DNA from: an uncultured Oscillospiraceae bacterium | GTDB lineage: Bacteria; Bacillota; Clostridia; Oscillospirales; Oscillospiraceae | Direction of reading: 5' to 3' | NCBI GenBank assembly: GCA_947632155.1 | Contig: CANROF010000005.1 | Location: forward strand, 1-64,000 | Length of the DNA stretch: 64,000 bases | Part shown: piece by piece, positions 7,780 through 16,627 of the stretch | How positions within the stretch are numbered: the stretch's first letter is position 1 | Layout of the letters: every line of letters starts with the position of its first letter | Notes under the pieces: model-generated | What the model was told of the DNA's origin: nothing | Seen by the model: only the letters and a program-made list of their open reading frames with translations | The model's database searches: none | Program-made: the position numbers and the translations under genes

Positions 7780-9788
7780 TGAAGAAAAACGGCTTCGGAG
7801 GGCGCTCCCTTATCGGGCTGTGCTTCCTCTTCCTCTACCTGCCCATTTTTTTCCTGATCTTCTTCAGCTTCAACGCCGGGGATTCCTCCGCCGTCTGGCG
7901 GGGCTTCTCCCTCCGGTGGTACGCGGAGCTCTTCCACAACCGCCTGGTGATCGAAAGCCTTGCCACGACGCTCCTGGTGTCCCTTTTGGCCACGGCCATC
8001 GCCACGGTGGCCGGGACCTTCGCGGCCATCGGCATTTACAGTCTCACGAAAAAGTGGCGGGACCCCATCTTAGTGGTCAACGACATCCCCATGATGAACG
8101 CCGACATCGTCACCGGCGTTGCGCTGTGCCTCTTCTTTGTGGCCTTTTTCCGGGGCTGGGGCGGCATCGCCCGGTGGCTCAACTCCTGGCAGGACCTCAT
8201 CGACTTCCCGGAGCGGCTGACGCTGGGGCTGGGGACGCTGCTCATCGCCCACGTCTCCTTTAACCTGCCCTACGTCATTCTGAACGTGGCGCCCAGGCTC
8301 CGGCAGATGGACTCCAACCTCGTGGACGCGGCCCAGGACCTGGGCTGCACCTGGTTTCAGGCATTTTACAAGGTGATCCTGCCGGAGATAAAGCCCGGCA
8401 TCGTCTCCGGCGCCCTTATCGCCTTCACCATGTCGGTGGACGACTTCGTGATAAGCTACTTCACCGCCGGGTCCTCCACCCAGACCCTGGCCATGACCAT
8501 CTACGGCATGACGAAAAAGCGGGTGACGCCGGTGGTCAACGCCGTCTCCACCCTCATGTTCCTGGCGGTGCTCATCGTGCTCATCGTCAACAACGTCCGC
8601 TCGGCCAAGCAGGAGAAGCTGGCCGCCAAGCGCGCCTCCATGAAGCCCATCCGGGAGAATCCCCGGGCGGAGCGCTTCCGGGAGTGGATGTCCACGCCCC
8701 GGGGCAAGCTCACCCGCCGGGTGACGGCCGCGGCCCTGTGCGCGGCGTTCCTGGTGACCGTGGTGTTCCTCACCGCCTTCACCACCAGCCGTCCGGTGGT
8801 CAATATCTGCTCCTGGGGCGAGTATATCGACGAGAGCCTCATCGACGAGTTCGAGGCCGAGACTGGCATCCGCGTCAACTACCAGACCACCGACTCCAAC
8901 GAGACGCTCTACTCCCTTTTGGAGCTGGGCGGCGCGGACTACGACGTCATCGTCCCCTCGGACTACATGATCAGCCAGCTCATCGAGGAGGGGATGCTGG
9001 AGGAGCTGGACTACTCCCAGATTCCCAACTTCCAGCTCATCGACCCGCGCTTCCGCAACCTCCCCTACGACCCGGAGAACAAGTACACCGTCCCCTACAC
9101 CTGGGGCACCGTGGGCATCATCTACAACTCCGCCATGGTTGACGAGGAGATCCATAGCTGGTCGGCCCTCTACGACGACAAATACGCGGGACAGGTGCTG
9201 CTCATCGGCAACTCCCGGGACGCCTTCGGCATCGCCCTCAAGTACCTGGGCTATTCCATGAACACCACAAATCCGGATGAGATTCGGCAGGCCTACGAGC
9301 TGGTGGCCGACGCCAACCGCCGCGGGGTCTTCCAGGGGAAGGTCATGGACGAGGTCTTCCAGACCATGGAGGGCGGCAACGCCGCCTTCGCCACCTACTA
9401 CGCCGGGGACTACCTCTCCATGCTGGAAAACAACGAGGACCTCAAATTCGTCATCCCCGACGAGGGGTCCAACTGGTTCGTGGACGCCATGTGCGTCCTG
9501 AAGGACGCGCCCAACTTCGATAACGCCATGAAGTGGATAAACTTCATCGCCTCCACCAAGGCCAACCTGCGCAACATGGACTATATCTGGTACGCCTCCC
9601 CCAACACCGAGGCCTTAGATAAGTACCCGGAGTGGTACGAGGAGGAGTACGGCGAGGAGCTGGACCCGGAGATCTACGAGATCATGGCCGCCCCCCAGGA
9701 GGTCCTGGACCGCTGCGAGATGTACGTGTGCCTCCCCCGAAGCATCCGAACGCTCTATAACGATCTGTGGATAAAGCTGGGAATATAG
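7779..9788 (+). CDS. potCD: PotC-PotD fusion: polyamine permease joined to its substrate-binding protein
   Basis: 669 residues. Residues 1-270 are a PotC permease with six membrane segments and the EAA loop DAAQDLGCTWFQAFYKVILPEIKPGI. After a basic linker, an extra membrane segment (about 318-336) leads outside the cell to a PotD-type periplasmic-binding fold (about 340-669) with SWGEYIDESLIDEFEAETGI, DVIVPSDYMISQLIEEGML and VPYTWGTVGIIYNS. The binding domain is thus tethered to the transporter and needs no lipoprotein signal, and no separate potD is present. Fusion is continuous in one frame with no frameshift. A strong terminator follows. The closest known substrates are spermidine and putrescine; which is preferred cannot be read from the sequence. 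Confidence 0.92.
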   Translation: MKKNGFGGRSLIGLCFLFLYLPIFFLIFFSFNAGDSSAVWRGFSLRWYAELFHNRLVIESLATTLLVSLLATAIATVAGTFAAIGIYSLTKKWRDPILVVNDIPMMNADIVTGVALCLFFVAFFRGWGGIARWLNSWQDLIDFPERLTLGLGTLLIAHVSFNLPYVILNVAPRLRQMDSNLVDAAQDLGCTWFQAFYKVILPEIKPGIVSGALIAFTMSVDDFVISYFTAGSSTQTLAMTIYGMTKKRVTPVVNAVSTLMFLAVLIVLIVNNVRSAKQEKLAAKRASMKPIRENPRAERFREWMSTPRGKLTRRVTAAALCAAFLVTVVFLTAFTTSRPVVNICSWGEYIDESLIDEFEAETGIRVNYQTTDSNETLYSLLELGGADYDVIVPSDYMISQLIEEGMLEELDYSQIPNFQLIDPRFRNLPYDPENKYTVPYTWGTVGIIYNSAMVDEEIHSWSALYDDKYAGQVLLIGNSRDAFGIALKYLGYSMNTTNPDEIRQAYELVADANRRGVFQGKVMDEVFQTMEGGNAAFATYYAGDYLSMLENNEDLKFVIPDEGSNWFVDAMCVLKDAPNFDNAMKWINFIASTKANLRNMDYIWYASPNTEALDKYPEWYEEEYGEELDPEIYEIMAAPQEVLDRCEMYVCLPRSIRTLYNDLWIKLGI

Positions 9789-9810
9789 CCCCGCACACAA
9801 AAGCAAACCA

Positions 9811-9850
9811 AAAAAAGGACGATACGGTTCATGCCGTATCGTCCTTTTTT
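9811..9850 (+). terminator. Terminator of the pot operon (usable in both directions)
   Basis: A 17-bp stem (AAAAAAGGACGATACGG with its complement) with loop TTCATG, flanked by A and T tracts. It also lies 3' of hslO on the other strand. Directly adjoins a copy of the four-hairpin repeat. Confidence 0.85.
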
Positions 9851-9852
9851 GG

Positions 9853-10052
9853 TTTGTCGAAAAAGCCCTGACGGGCTTTTTCGACAAGGGGAACGTGCGG
9901 GAAAATATTCTGAATTTTGCGAAATTCAGAATATTTTCCCTGCTGTTTTGCTCCGCGCACGGCCCGCAGGGCCGCACACTCCACAAAACAAAAGGAATTT
10001 TTTCCAAGGCACATGTCCTTGGAAAAAATATTGAATTTGAGTTTTTTGACAA
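9853..10052 (-). repeat. Four-hairpin dispersed repeat, copy A
   Basis: About 200 bp, in the opposite orientation to copies B-E. Going right to left it contains hairpin 1 (CCAAGGACATGTGCCTTGG), hairpin 2 with GTTTTG/CAAAAC arms, hairpin 3 with TATTCTGAATTT arms, and hairpin 4 (TGTCGAAAAAGCCC with its complement). The spacer CGCACGTTCCCCTTGTCG is shared with all copies. It fills the gap between the pot terminator and the hslO stop. Confidence 0.85.
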
Positions 10053-10071
10053 CCTAAAAAAGTTGCGGTTT

Positions 10072-10947
10072 TCAGCTCTCCCGGCCGGTGAGGGCGGGGC
10101 GGTCGGACTCGGTGAAGGTGTAGACGCGGTCGCAGAAGCGGCATTTGACCTCGATCTTCCCGTCCTCCCGGAGCATCCGGTCCAGCTCCTCCGGCGTCAC
10201 GCCGGAGACGGCCGCCAGGACGCGCTCCCGGGAGCAGTCGCACTTGTAGGCGACCCCGTCCGTCTCCACGATCTCCGGGTCGAAGCCCTCCAGCACCCGG
10301 GCGATGATGTCCTCCAGCCCGCCGGACATGAGCTGGGCGGTGACGGGGCCGGCTCTTTTGACGTTATCCTCCAGCCGCGCCGCGGTGGCGTCATCGGCTC
10401 CGGGCAGGAGCTGGGCGATGTAGCCCCCGGCGGCCAGGACGTGCTGGTCCCGGTCCACCAGGACGCCTAAAGCGCAGGCCGTGGGGACCTGCTCGCTCTC
10501 CACAAAATATTGGGCGAAGTCCTCCGCAATCTCGCCGGAGACGAGCTTCGTGGAGCCGCTGACGGGCTCGCCGAAGCCCAGGTCCCGGATGACGGTGAGC
10601 ATCCCCTCCGTGCCCACGGCGGCGCCCACCGGGAGCTTCCCGTCGGGGCGCAGGGGCAGGTCCACCTCCGGGTTTTGGGCGTAGCCCCGGACGTTGCCGC
10701 GGCTGTCCGACACCACGAGGACGGTCCCCACGGGCCCGCCGCCGTTTATCCGGACGGTGAGGCTGTCCCCCGCGTCCTTCAGGGCGTTGCCCATCATGGA
10801 CGCGGCGCACATGGTCCGCCCCAAGGCCGCCGTCACCACCGGCAGCGTGCGGTGGATGACCCTCGCCCGCTCCACCGCCTCCGTAAGCTCCGCCGCGGCG
10901 ATTTTCACAAGCCCGTCTCTGGAGAGGGCCCGTATGATCTTATCCAT
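10072..10947 (-). CDS. hslO: Hsp33 redox-regulated chaperonin
   Basis: 291-residue cytoplasmic holdase that becomes active under oxidative stress. The zinc/redox switch is visible near the C-terminus: CDCSRER (CxC) followed about 28 residues later by CRFC (CxxC). N-terminal marks are ALGRTMCAASMM and the GGGPVGTVLVVSDSRGNVRGY stretch typical of Hsp33. Length matches the family. It is the first of a minus-strand series, separated by 12 bases from the upstream methyltransferase gene, so it is probably cotranscribed with yerC and the methyltransferase. Copy A of the repeat begins 20 bases beyond its stop. Confidence 0.93.
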   Translation of the reverse strand: MDKIIRALSRDGLVKIAAAELTEAVERARVIHRTLPVVTAALGRTMCAASMMGNALKDAGDSLTVRINGGGPVGTVLVVSDSRGNVRGYAQNPEVDLPLRPDGKLPVGAAVGTEGMLTVIRDLGFGEPVSGSTKLVSGEIAEDFAQYFVESEQVPTACALGVLVDRDQHVLAAGGYIAQLLPGADDATAARLEDNVKRAGPVTAQLMSGGLEDIIARVLEGFDPEIVETDGVAYKCDCSRERVLAAVSGVTPEELDRMLREDGKIEVKCRFCDRVYTFTESDRPALTGRES

Positions 10948-10959
10948 TTTTTCCTCCCA

Positions 10960-11706
10960 TCAAAGCCGCCTGGCGGCGATAAAGACGCGCTGCTCGCCCT
11001 CCCCGGGCGGGGCGTCGCGCAGCTCGGCGAAGACGCCTATCTCCCCGAAGCCGTGGGCCTCCAGCTCCCGCCGGAGGCGCGGCAGCGTGTGCAGGTACTC
11101 CGTGTGCTCCTCGAAGTCCCGCTCCCAGGCGCCGTCGGGGCGAAGGGAAAAGACGTCCATGCCGTAGGAAAGGGCCCCGGCGTCCGGGGAGAGCTCCCCG
11201 CGCCAGACGCAGTAGACCTCCGGGCCCTCGTCCAAAAAGACCTGGCCGTCCAGGCTCCGGAGCTTCTCCGGCGTGTTGATGTCGAATATGAAAAGGCCCC
11301 CGGGCTCCACAAAAAGCCTGAGACGTTCAAAAACCTGCCCCAGGCGCTCCGGGGGCAGGTAATTGATCCCGTCCAGCGACGAGACGGCGGCGGAAACCGT
11401 GCCGTAAAGGTCCAGCTCCTCCATGGTCTGGTTCAAAAAGATGGGCATGACCGGCAGGGACTCCCCCGCGCACTTTTCCATGGCCACGGCCAGCATGTCC
11501 TCCGAGGCGTCGGCGCCGATGAGCTCATAGCCCCTGCGGGCAAGCTCCGCCGTCAGCGTCCCGGTGCCGCAGGCCAGGTCCAGTATGAGCCCCGGCTCCA
11601 CGCCGTATTTTTTGAACAGGAGCTCATAAAAATCCGCGAAAGCGCCGTAGGGCACGTCCCCGGTCAGGGAGTCGTAAAAGGGGGCCAGGGAGGCGTAGGC
11701 GCTCAA
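10960..11706 (-). CDS. Class I SAM-dependent methyltransferase
   Basis: 248-residue Rossmann-fold methyltransferase. The SAM-binding motif I is LILDLACGTGTLTAELARRG, followed by ELIGADASEDMLAVA (motif II acid) and AAVSSLDGINYL. The substrate is not recognisable. The best start is TTG at 11706, which overlaps the yerC stop (TTGA) and follows GGGGAGGA at the right distance. Longer readings through yerC have no family similarity. Members of this family commonly sit beside yerC in Clostridia. The coupled start implies expression follows yerC. Confidence 0.85.
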   Translation of the reverse strand: MSAYASLAPFYDSLTGDVPYGAFADFYELLFKKYGVEPGLILDLACGTGTLTAELARRGYELIGADASEDMLAVAMEKCAGESLPVMPIFLNQTMEELDLYGTVSAAVSSLDGINYLPPERLGQVFERLRLFVEPGGLFIFDINTPEKLRSLDGQVFLDEGPEVYCVWRGELSPDAGALSYGMDVFSLRPDGAWERDFEEHTEYLHTLPRLRRELEAHGFGEIGVFAELRDAPPGEGEQRVFIAARRL

Positions 11707-12008
11707 TCCGCGTCCTCCCCGCCGTTCTCCATCCGGGAGAACACCGCCTCGTAGCCGTCGTTGCCGTACCTCAGCGAGCGGTTGACGCGGCTGATGGTGG
11801 CGCTGGAGGCGCCGGTGGCCTCTAAGATGTCGTTGTAGATCATGCCGCGGTGCAGAAGCTCCGCCACCTGAAAGCGCTGCTCCATGGCCCGCAGCTCCGA
11901 GACGGAGCACAGGTCGTCAAAAAACTTCTTGCACTCGTCAAGGTCCCTGAGCTTCATAATGGCCTTGTAAAGGTCGTCGTTGCGGGGCTGGTTTGTGTTC
12001 TTGTTCAT
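11703..12008 (-). CDS. yerC: YerC/YecD family TrpR-like DNA-binding protein
   Basis: 101 residues with the TrpR-superfamily helix-turn-helix (CSVSELRAMEQRFQVAELLHRG followed by IYNDILEATGASSATISRVN). In Bacillus this small regulator is uncharacterised and linked to cell-size or purine phenotypes in places, so I give no target. The gene is preceded by GAGAGGG and overlaps the methyltransferase gene downstream by 4 bases. Its position as the first gene of yerC-methyltransferase-hslO makes it a plausible autoregulator of that unit, an inference from context. Confidence 0.88.
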   Translation of the reverse strand: MNKNTNQPRNDDLYKAIMKLRDLDECKKFFDDLCSVSELRAMEQRFQVAELLHRGMIYNDILEATGASSATISRVNRSLRYGNDGYEAVFSRMENGGEDAD

Positions 12009-12056
12009 GATAGCTTACCCTCTCTTTTTTATTATTTTCAAGGGATATTTCTATTG

Positions 12057-13820
12057 TTATCCGCCCTCCGGCTTTGACTCCCCGGCGGCGGGCCTGGCGG
12101 CGGCCTTGGCGGCCTCTTCCTCCTCTAAGACCCGGTAGGCCACCTTGCCCACCAGGGTCTTGGGCAGCTCGTCCCGGAACTCCAGCTCCCTGGGCATGGC
12201 GTACTTGGCGATGTTCTTGCGGCAGTGGGCCAGGATGGCCTCCTTTGTCTCCTCGGTCTTGGGCACGCCGGGCTTCACCATGACGAAGGCCTTCACCCGC
12301 TGCATCCTGTAGTCGTCCTTGACGCCGATGACGCAGCTCATCTGCACCAGGTCGCAGGCGTCGATGATGTTCTCAAGCTGCGCGGGGTAGACGTTGTAGC
12401 CGGCGGTGACGATCATGCGCTTGGACCGGCCCCGGAAATAGACGAAGCCCTCGTCGTCCATGGTCCCCAGATCCCCGGTGTAGACCCAGGTCCGCCCGTC
12501 GGCGTGATGCCGCAGCGTCTGGGCCGTCTCCTCCGGGTGCTTGATATACTCCCGCATGACGGTGGGGCCGGAGAGCAGGATCTCCCCCTCCTCACCGTAG
12601 GGCAGCTCCTCGTCCGTGCCGGGCTTTACGATCTTGATATACGTATCCGGGAAGGGCAGGCCGATGGAGCCCTCCTTGTAGATGTGGGGCGGCGTCAGGC
12701 AGCAGGCCGTCACCGTCTCCGTGGTGCCGTAGCCCTCCCGGACCTGGATGGCACAGTGGTGGTCGTAGAGGAACTTGTCCATCTTCTTTTTGAGCTCGAT
12801 GGACAGGGAATCGCCGCCGGAGAACACGCCCTTCAGGCTCGACAGGTCCGTCTTCTCCATGCTGGGCAGCCGCAGGAGCGCCTCAAAGAGGGTAGGCACG
12901 CCGGCGATGAAGTTGCACCGCTCCTTGACGATGAGCTTGCCGTAGCTCTTGGGCGTGAAGCGGGGCACCAAAAGGCACCGCCCGCCGGAGGCCAGCATGG
13001 TGTGGATGCACACGCCCAGTCCGAAGCCGTGGAACACCGGCATGGCCGCCAGCATCTTGTCCCCGGGCCGGAACATGGGGTTCACCGCGATGACCTGGGC
13101 GGCCAGGGCGTTGAAGTTGTAGTTTGTGAGCAGTATCCCCTTTGTGGTTCCGGTGGTGCCGCCGGAGTAGAGGATGACCGCGGGGTCGTCCGCCTTCTTC
13201 TCCACCTTGTAATTCCAGAAGCACGCGTTGCCCAGCTTAATAAAGTCGTTCCACATGATCACCGGGGCGTCGGCGGGGATCTTGGCGATCTTCCGCCCCT
13301 CCGTCAGCATATACCCGGTCTTCAACGGCTGCGCCAGCTCGTCCTTTATCCGGGCGATGATGACGTTGACGATGGAGGTATTCTGGCGGATGGCCTCGAT
13401 CTTGTGGTAGAACTGGTCCAGGGTGATGACGGTGACGGACTTCGACTCGTTTAAATAAAACTGAATCTCGTTCTCGCTGGACAGCGGGTGGATCATGTTG
13501 GCAATGGCGCCGATGCGGTTCACCGCGTAAAACATATAGATGGCCTGGGGGCAGTTGGGCAGCGCTATCGTCACCCGGTCGTCCTCCCGGACGCCCACAG
13601 TCCGGAGGGCCTTGGCGCACTGGTCGATCATCTCCATCATGCGCCTGTAGGTGGTGGGCCGGCCCATAAAGTCGAAGGCCACATAGTCGGGGTACTCTTT
13701 CGCCACGTTGGCCACCATCTCGTAGAGGGAGCCCTTAAAATACTCAAGGTGCGAGGGCATGTCGCCCAGGCTCTTGAGCCATGGCGTTCTGGGTCCTGTT
13801 TCGCTCAATTTAATACGCAA
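12057..13820 (-). CDS. AMP-forming acyl-CoA ligase (long-chain fatty acid--CoA ligase type)
   Basis: 587-residue ANL-superfamily adenylate-forming enzyme, activating a carboxylic acid with ATP and CoA. Signature motifs are ILYSGGTTGTTKGILLT (P-loop, A3), REGYGTTETVTACCLTP (A5), WVYTGDLGTMDDEGFVYFRGRSKRMI (A7-A8) and a C-terminal lysine region LPKTLVGKVAYRVLEEE (A10). The extended Ala-rich C-terminal tail is unremarkable. Its start overlaps the stop of the CAT-fold gene by 11 bases, so the two are coupled. Substrate chain length cannot be predicted; pairing with an acyltransferase-like partner suggests the acyl-CoA is passed to it. Confidence 0.88.
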   Translation of the reverse strand: MRIKLSETGPRTPWLKSLGDMPSHLEYFKGSLYEMVANVAKEYPDYVAFDFMGRPTTYRRMMEMIDQCAKALRTVGVREDDRVTIALPNCPQAIYMFYAVNRIGAIANMIHPLSSENEIQFYLNESKSVTVITLDQFYHKIEAIRQNTSIVNVIIARIKDELAQPLKTGYMLTEGRKIAKIPADAPVIMWNDFIKLGNACFWNYKVEKKADDPAVILYSGGTTGTTKGILLTNYNFNALAAQVIAVNPMFRPGDKMLAAMPVFHGFGLGVCIHTMLASGGRCLLVPRFTPKSYGKLIVKERCNFIAGVPTLFEALLRLPSMEKTDLSSLKGVFSGGDSLSIELKKKMDKFLYDHHCAIQVREGYGTTETVTACCLTPPHIYKEGSIGLPFPDTYIKIVKPGTDEELPYGEEGEILLSGPTVMREYIKHPEETAQTLRHHADGRTWVYTGDLGTMDDEGFVYFRGRSKRMIVTAGYNVYPAQLENIIDACDLVQMSCVIGVKDDYRMQRVKAFVMVKPGVPKTEETKEAILAHCRKNIAKYAMPRELEFRDELPKTLVGKVAYRVLEEEEAAKAAARPAAGESKPEGG

Positions 13821-14682
13821 CCTCCTCGGTCATCGGTTTTTCCAAAAGCTCCGGATTTTGGAGAAGATGCTTCAAAAGCCGGACGGATTTCGAATAGTAG
13901 TAGCCGTCCGCCAGGCGCTCGTCGATAGTGAGGCCCAAATCCAGCGTCTCGCGCATCTCGTAGGTCCCGTCGGGCTTGAATACCGGGTTCATGCCCTTTT
14001 CCCCGATGATGCAGAAGAGCGAGCATGTCCCCCAGTTGGTCAGGTGGTGGTAGCCGGACTTGAGCTTGATGGAGCCGAGGTTGGAGATGATCGCCGACGC
14101 GTAGTAGGGGTCCGTGGCGATGAGCACCCTGGGGCACCAGCCGTGGCGGTCCAGGAACGTCACGGCGTGGACCGCCGTTTTGCTCACAAATCGCGGGAGC
14201 TTTGTGAAAAACTCCATGGAATCCGTGCTGCGGTCCTTGCTGTCGGAGCGGCAGAACATCACCTGGCTCTTTATGTTGTCGTGGATGGTGTCCACGGTGT
14301 CCGTGTCCTTGGAGTGGATGAAGGCCAGCGCCTCCTCCCCGCGGTCGGAAAACTGCTTTTTTACCACGAAGGAGGCCGAGACTTCATTGCGCTGGTACAT
14401 GTTCTTATTTTGAATAAACCGGTTGAGCTTGGGCCGGAGGGTGACGGTCTTCACCAGCGCCGCCAGAATGACGTGGAACATGGTGTAGGGGAATTCCGTC
14501 TCCGTCTCGTTCTTCTTTTTGAGGTAGGCGTTCAAATTCGTAAGGTCGATGCGCTCGGAAATGTACGCCTCGTTGTCGCACCGATCGGGGTACAGAAGCG
14601 GCACCACGAAGTGCATGGCGTCCAGGTCCCGGATGAGCGTCCCGTCCTTCCTGTCGCCCAGTCTTCTTCTCTTTTTTTCCAC
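13810..14682 (-). CDS. CAT-superfamily acyltransferase-like protein lacking the usual His motif
   Basis: 290 residues resembling the catalytic domain of chloramphenicol acetyltransferase and 2-oxo-acid dehydrogenase E2 proteins. Visible marks are the N-terminal FPYTMFHVILAALVKTVTLRPKLNRFI helix and the C-terminal DLGLTIDERLADGYYYSKSVRLLKHLLQNP region. In E2 and CAT enzymes that last region carries HHxxxDG; here the histidines are replaced by D-E-R (DERLADG), so classical CAT catalysis is doubtful. There is no lipoyl domain. The gene has its own promoter and leads into the acyl-CoA ligase with an 11-base overlap. The pair is best read as one functional unit of unknown product. Confidence 0.7.
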   Translation of the reverse strand: MEKKRRRLGDRKDGTLIRDLDAMHFVVPLLYPDRCDNEAYISERIDLTNLNAYLKKKNETETEFPYTMFHVILAALVKTVTLRPKLNRFIQNKNMYQRNEVSASFVVKKQFSDRGEEALAFIHSKDTDTVDTIHDNIKSQVMFCRSDSKDRSTDSMEFFTKLPRFVSKTAVHAVTFLDRHGWCPRVLIATDPYYASAIISNLGSIKLKSGYHHLTNWGTCSLFCIIGEKGMNPVFKPDGTYEMRETLDLGLTIDERLADGYYYSKSVRLLKHLLQNPELLEKPMTEEVAY

Positions 14683-14737
14683 AACCGTCCTCCTTGCCCA
14701 GCCCGGGCGGATAAATATATATTGGCCGCTATCTCAG

Positions 14738-14766
14738 ATATTATCACTTCACAGCGCGAAAGTCAA
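14738..14766 (-). promoter_or_regulatory. Promoter of the CAT-like/acyl-CoA ligase operon
   Basis: TTGACT, 17 bases, TAATAT reading leftwards. It overlaps the stop codon of the upstream symporter gene. Confidence 0.7.
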
Positions 14767-16153
14767 CATTCTTTGTCAATTTTTTCATACTCTCCTGACG
14801 TTGTCTGCCGGTTTTTGTCAGATTACCTAAAAATTCGCGGGTGAGCCTCCCCGCCTCCGGCGCCAGGAGCAGCAGCGCCGGGATATTCGGCAGCGCCATC
14901 ATGGCGTTCATGATGTCGCACACGTAGAGAACGCCGGTGAACGGCGCAAGGCTGCCCAGAAACGTGACGGCGGCGAAGGCCAGCCTGTATACCGCCGCCG
15001 CCCGGTCCCCCAGCAGGAACTGGGCGCACCGCTCGCCGTACAGCGACCAGCCCACGATGCTGGAAAAGGCAAAGAGCGCCATGGCCGCGGCCATAAAGGT
15101 AAGGGACGCCCTCTCCCCGAACACCGCGGCGAAGGCCGCCGCGCAGTACTCCGCCCCGCCGGGGACGCCGTAACGGATGGGCACGCCGGAGGTGAGCACC
15201 GCCAGGGCCGTCAGCGTGCAGATGACGGCGGTATCGACAAAGACCTCGAAGATGCCCATAAGGCCCTGCTCCGCCGGGGAGGAGACGTCGGCGGAGGCGT
15301 GGGCGATGGGCGAGGAGCCCAGGCCCGCCTCGTTGGAGAACATCCCCCGCCGGAATCCCCAGGACATGGCCCGGGCCGCGCCGAAGCCGGAGACGCCCCC
15401 CACCGCGGCCCGGGGCGTCAGCGCCCCGGCGAATATCTCCGCCAGGGCCCCCGGGAGCCGTGGGAGATTCGCCCCGATGACCGTCAGCGTCCCCAGGACA
15501 TAGACCCCCGCCATCACGGGCACGAGATACGCGGCGGCCCTCCCCCGCCCCGCCGCACCGCCGCGGCAGGTCAGCAGCACCGTTAGGGCCATGGCGGCGC
15601 CGACTGCCGGCGCCGGGCCCAACCCCAGCGCGCCGGTGACGGTCAAGATGCTGCCCGTCTGCATCACGTTCCCCACGCCCAGCGCCGCCGCGGCCCCGAA
15701 GATGGCGAACAGGACCGCCAGCCACCGGCAGCCCGGCCCCAGGCCGTTTTTTATGTAGTACATAGGCCCGCCCACATACTCCCCGCCGCGCCTCTCCCGG
15801 TAACGGACGGCCAGGGTGATCTCGGCGTACTTCGTGCCCATTCCGAAAAGCGCCGACACCCACATCCAGAAGACCGCCCCGGGACCGCCCATGGTCAGGG
15901 CCACCGCCACGCCGGCGATGTTCCCGGTCCCCACGGTCCCCGCCAGCGCCGTGCAGACGGCCTCCAGCGCCGAGGTGCCGGAGCCCGGGCCGCCGCGCTT
16001 AAAAATGCGTCCGACGCTCAGCCGCAGGGCGGTCTTGAAATGGCGGATCTGGACAAAGCCGCAGCGCCAGGACAGGTAAGCGCCGCACACCATAAGCGCC
16101 GCCACCGTAGGCGCCCCCCACACCGCACGCGAAACAGCCCTCAAAATCTCCAT
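14744..16153 (-). CDS. Sodium:alanine symporter family (AGCS) transporter
   Basis: 469-residue polytopic membrane protein with about ten hydrophobic segments. Family signatures are GTVGTGNIAGVAVALTMGGPGAVFWMWVSALFGMGTKYAEI near residue 75 and the later AMSWGFRRGMFSNEAGLGSSPIAHASA, both diagnostic of the alanine or glycine:cation symporter family. It imports small neutral amino acids with Na+ (or H+). It stands alone between a short inverted-repeat element upstream and the CAT-like gene downstream, whose promoter lies over its stop codon. The exact amino acid cannot be assigned. Confidence 0.93.
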   Translation of the reverse strand: MEILRAVSRAVWGAPTVAALMVCGAYLSWRCGFVQIRHFKTALRLSVGRIFKRGGPGSGTSALEAVCTALAGTVGTGNIAGVAVALTMGGPGAVFWMWVSALFGMGTKYAEITLAVRYRERRGGEYVGGPMYYIKNGLGPGCRWLAVLFAIFGAAAALGVGNVMQTGSILTVTGALGLGPAPAVGAAMALTVLLTCRGGAAGRGRAAAYLVPVMAGVYVLGTLTVIGANLPRLPGALAEIFAGALTPRAAVGGVSGFGAARAMSWGFRRGMFSNEAGLGSSPIAHASADVSSPAEQGLMGIFEVFVDTAVICTLTALAVLTSGVPIRYGVPGGAEYCAAAFAAVFGERASLTFMAAAMALFAFSSIVGWSLYGERCAQFLLGDRAAAVYRLAFAAVTFLGSLAPFTGVLYVCDIMNAMMALPNIPALLLLAPEAGRLTREFLGNLTKTGRQRQESMKKLTKNVDFRAVK

Positions 16154-16182
16154 AAATCGCCCTCCCGGGAGGTTGTACTTTA

Positions 16183-16341
16183 TACTAATCCCTAATCAAA
16201 AACTCCAATTCGCGACGGACTTTTTTGCGCCATGATTCGTCAGACGGCTTGACAATACATACAGTATTCTCTGCGCCGTCTTCCTCGCCTGACGCAAAAA
16301 ATCCTCGCCGCTCGGTTGGCGTTTTTAATCAGGGATTAGTA
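16183..16341. repeat. Short inverted-repeat element (MITE-like), 159 bp
   Basis: The ends are TACTAATCCCTAATCAAAAAC and its near-complement ending AGGGATTAGTA (11-base outer arms with one difference, then long imperfect pairing including TTTTTTGCG). The centre has a nested hairpin AGACGGC/GCCGTCT around AATAC/GTATT. Each end carries TA, which may be a duplicated target. No coding capacity. Confidence 0.65.
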
Positions 16342-16570
16342 TTAAAAGTAGTTTATTCGGGAGGTCGCGTATTTCAATACCGTTGGGAGGGCGCGATTTT
16401 TATAAGTTTTCGCCGCAAGCCGTTTTATGGGGGTATGCAATAGTTGGAGAGGCAGGCCGCCCCATTCCCATCAAACGCCCCACGCCCCCGTACCGAAGGA
16501 AGTGCCCCTGGGCGGACCACACCGGCCCGTTTTTCGATTCACCGCCCATTTCAGGCAACGGAACCTCAGC
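16342..16570. other. Intergenic stretch with no recognised feature
   Basis: About 230 bases between the MITE-like element and the guaB terminator. No credible frame, tRNA or known RNA motif was found. Confidence 0.5.
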
Positions 16571-16604
16571 AAAAACCGTCCCCCGGGGTATGGGGGACGG
16601 TTTT
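16571..16604 (-). terminator. Terminator downstream of guaB
   Basis: AAAAACCGTCCCC pairs with GGGGGACGGTTTT around a CGGGGTAT loop; on the minus strand the stem is followed by five Us, 24 bases after the guaB stop. Confidence 0.8.
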
Positions 16605-16627
16605 CGTGTATTTATGTCTTTATTTTT

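Noticed and set aside
14744..16153. Symporter region opposite-strand frames suggesting a second transporter
   Set aside because: They are shadows of the GC-rich AGCS gene; the minus-strand reading has the complete family signature.
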